From a virus: 40,031 bases of DNA. Shown here one piece after another: positions 39,061-40,031 of this stretch (position 1 is the stretch's first letter; every line of letters begins with the position of its first letter). The notes beneath the pieces are model-generated. The model was given only the letters and a program-made list of their open reading frames with translations. It was not told the origin of the DNA and searched no databases. The stretch is taken from the IMG/VR virus record IMGVR_UViG_3300025289_000058, positions 1 through 40,031 of that record; one strand, written 5' to 3'. The position numbers and the translations under genes were made by a program.

Positions 39061-40031
39061 TTAATATTCCTTCAAAGAAATAACTCCATTCAAAGTTATC
39101 GTTGCTGTTATTGGTGTCACGCATAATACCAATTCATCCATAACATTGGTTAATGAACATCCAAGATAAGATAGAAAATCGGTTTCAAATAAATTCTGCG
39201 GCATTAAGGTACCTTGTGTAACTATACCTCTTGCAATCACTTTTCCAGGGATAGTAACTGTTTTTGAAATAGTGGCAGCTGTAGTTGAACCATCAGCTTC
39301 TTGTATCGAACTATTTGCAACATCAGTATAAGTCAATGGTGATGATAATGTAGGATTTAATTGAATACTCCAATGTAAAATATCAGTATTACTACCAACA
39401 AATACTTGAGCTCCTGTTACTTTTATTGATATGTCTCTATGAGTTGTTTTTTTTCGAACTGATTTTAGCGGATATGTTGTCCCAATAGTTGCAACTGTAT
39501 TTGATGGAACAGATGCTGTTATTGGTGTCGCAACGGCAATATTATAACCACATTCGTTTATACTTCCTTCAGTGGCCACTTGTGAACAAATATATCTAAA
39601 CGAACCAGTGGTACCACTACTTCTAATCGAATAGCGAATAGGCTGATTAGGACTCGAAAGAAACACATCTTGTGCTACTCCAGTGTAATTTATAGTATGA
39701 CATAATACAAATCCTTGGTTTGTCTTTAAAAAAAATCTAAGCACAGCCCCGCCAAGCCATAAAAAATCAAACACAACTACAGTAAAATTATTCCAAGAAT
39801 AACCAGAAACCAACGCATAATTATCCCAACTTGTCCAAGGCACGTTGACAGTTTCAACACCCAATCTTTCTACTTTAAGTTTATATGTTGTTCCATCATT
39901 TTCTAAATAAAATCCATCTGTACTTGCAGTGAATGGTGCCACAGCACTTGTACTAAAATAACCAACTCTTTTAGTCACTCCAGATTCAAGACCAAAAGTA
40001 TCGAATGTACATTCAACTAATTGTGACTTAC
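39061..40031 (-). CDS. Virion appendage/fibre-type protein, 5' end outside window
   Basis: At least 323 residues; the frame is open to the right edge. A GTG at 39978 can be read as a start but the frame continues upstream (QLVECTFDTFGLESGVTKRV), so this is a partial gene. It has repeated beta-type segments: FYLENDGTTYKLKVERLG, VVFDFLWLGGAVLRFFLKTN, GFVLCHTINYTGVAQDVFLS and PNQPIRYSIRSSGTTGSF with YICSQVATEG. This order (DFLWLGxGxVRF, PxxPIRY, CSxVxxEG) fits a structural protein common in marine T4-like phages. Exact virion location unknown. Confidence 0.55.
   Translation of the reverse strand, partial: KSQLVECTFDTFGLESGVTKRVGYFSTSAVAPFTASTDGFYLENDGTTYKLKVERLGVETVNVPWTSWDNYALVSGYSWNNFTVVVFDFLWLGGAVLRFFLKTNQGFVLCHTINYTGVAQDVFLSSPNQPIRYSIRSSGTTGSFRYICSQVATEGSINECGYNIAVATPITASVPSNTVATIGTTYPLKSVRKKTTHRDISIKVTGAQVFVGSNTDILHWSIQLNPTLSSPLTYTDVANSSIQEADGSTTAATISKTVTIPGKVIARGIVTQGTLMPQNLFETDFLSYLGCSLTNVMDELVLCVTPITATITLNGVISLKEY

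Overview
The window is a 40 kb piece of a large, AT-rich, tightly packed tailed-phage genome of the T4 (myovirus) kind. Its host is very probably a member of the Bacteroidota. Phage evidence: a large terminase followed by a gp20-type portal gene, a gp21-like prohead protein, a gp19-like tail protein, a PhoH ATPase and many small conserved phage proteins. Host evidence: two adjacent sigma factors have the short RpoD form starting MRQLKI that is typical of Bacteroidota; at least five gene starts carry the Bacteroidota promoter pattern TTG-N20/21-TAnnTTTG (two with TT for the leading TA); almost no start has a Shine-Dalgarno sequence. No stretch longer than 300 bases lacks a gene, and I saw no tRNA genes or CRISPR arrays.

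Layout. (1) 1-10394, minus strand: one long operon for glycan or surface modification. It holds an asparagine-synthase-like partial gene, a methyltransferase, two sugar-nucleotide dehydratase/epimerase proteins, a DUF616 protein, three GT-A-like glycosyltransferases and a GT10 fucosyltransferase-like protein. Mixed in are a tandem pair of ADP-ribosyltransferase-fold proteins, a gp21-like protein that seems to lack its catalytic serine, and an inserted homing cassette (two ribbon-helix-helix (RHH) proteins plus a GIY-YIG endonuclease). (2) 10502-13170, plus strand: two coiled-coil/acidic proteins, a Thr/Ser-rich virion-like protein and a SLOG-type protein. (3) 13319-16518, minus strand: PhoH, a second homing cassette (RHH plus Vsr-like endonuclease) and two small genes. 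(4) 16586-23409, plus strand: structural-type proteins and a GT4 glycosyltransferase split by an intein. (5) 23420-40031, minus strand: from the right edge, a virion appendage protein (partial), TerL with an intein, the portal with two inteins, a capsid-like short protein, a UVR-motif protein, two sigma factors, a DnaQ-like exonuclease, a cytosine methyltransferase and Pth2.

How it works together. The phage appears to bring its own transcription programme. Host-like promoters precede the glycan operon, portal, capsid-like gene and first sigma gene. A second motif, CTATTTA followed by an A-rich stretch, lies just upstream of eight other starts, mainly TerL, structural genes and the RHH cassettes. 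The second sigma factor has lost the usual -35 recognition residues, so it is a candidate reader of that second motif (inference). The window is also dense in homing elements: four inteins in three proteins plus two free-standing endonucleases, each of the latter overlapping an RHH gene too short for most gene callers. The most novel points are the RHH-homing endonuclease cassettes, the intein inside a glycosyltransferase, the two sister portal inteins 24 residues apart with different splice chemistry, and the sigma/promoter pair.
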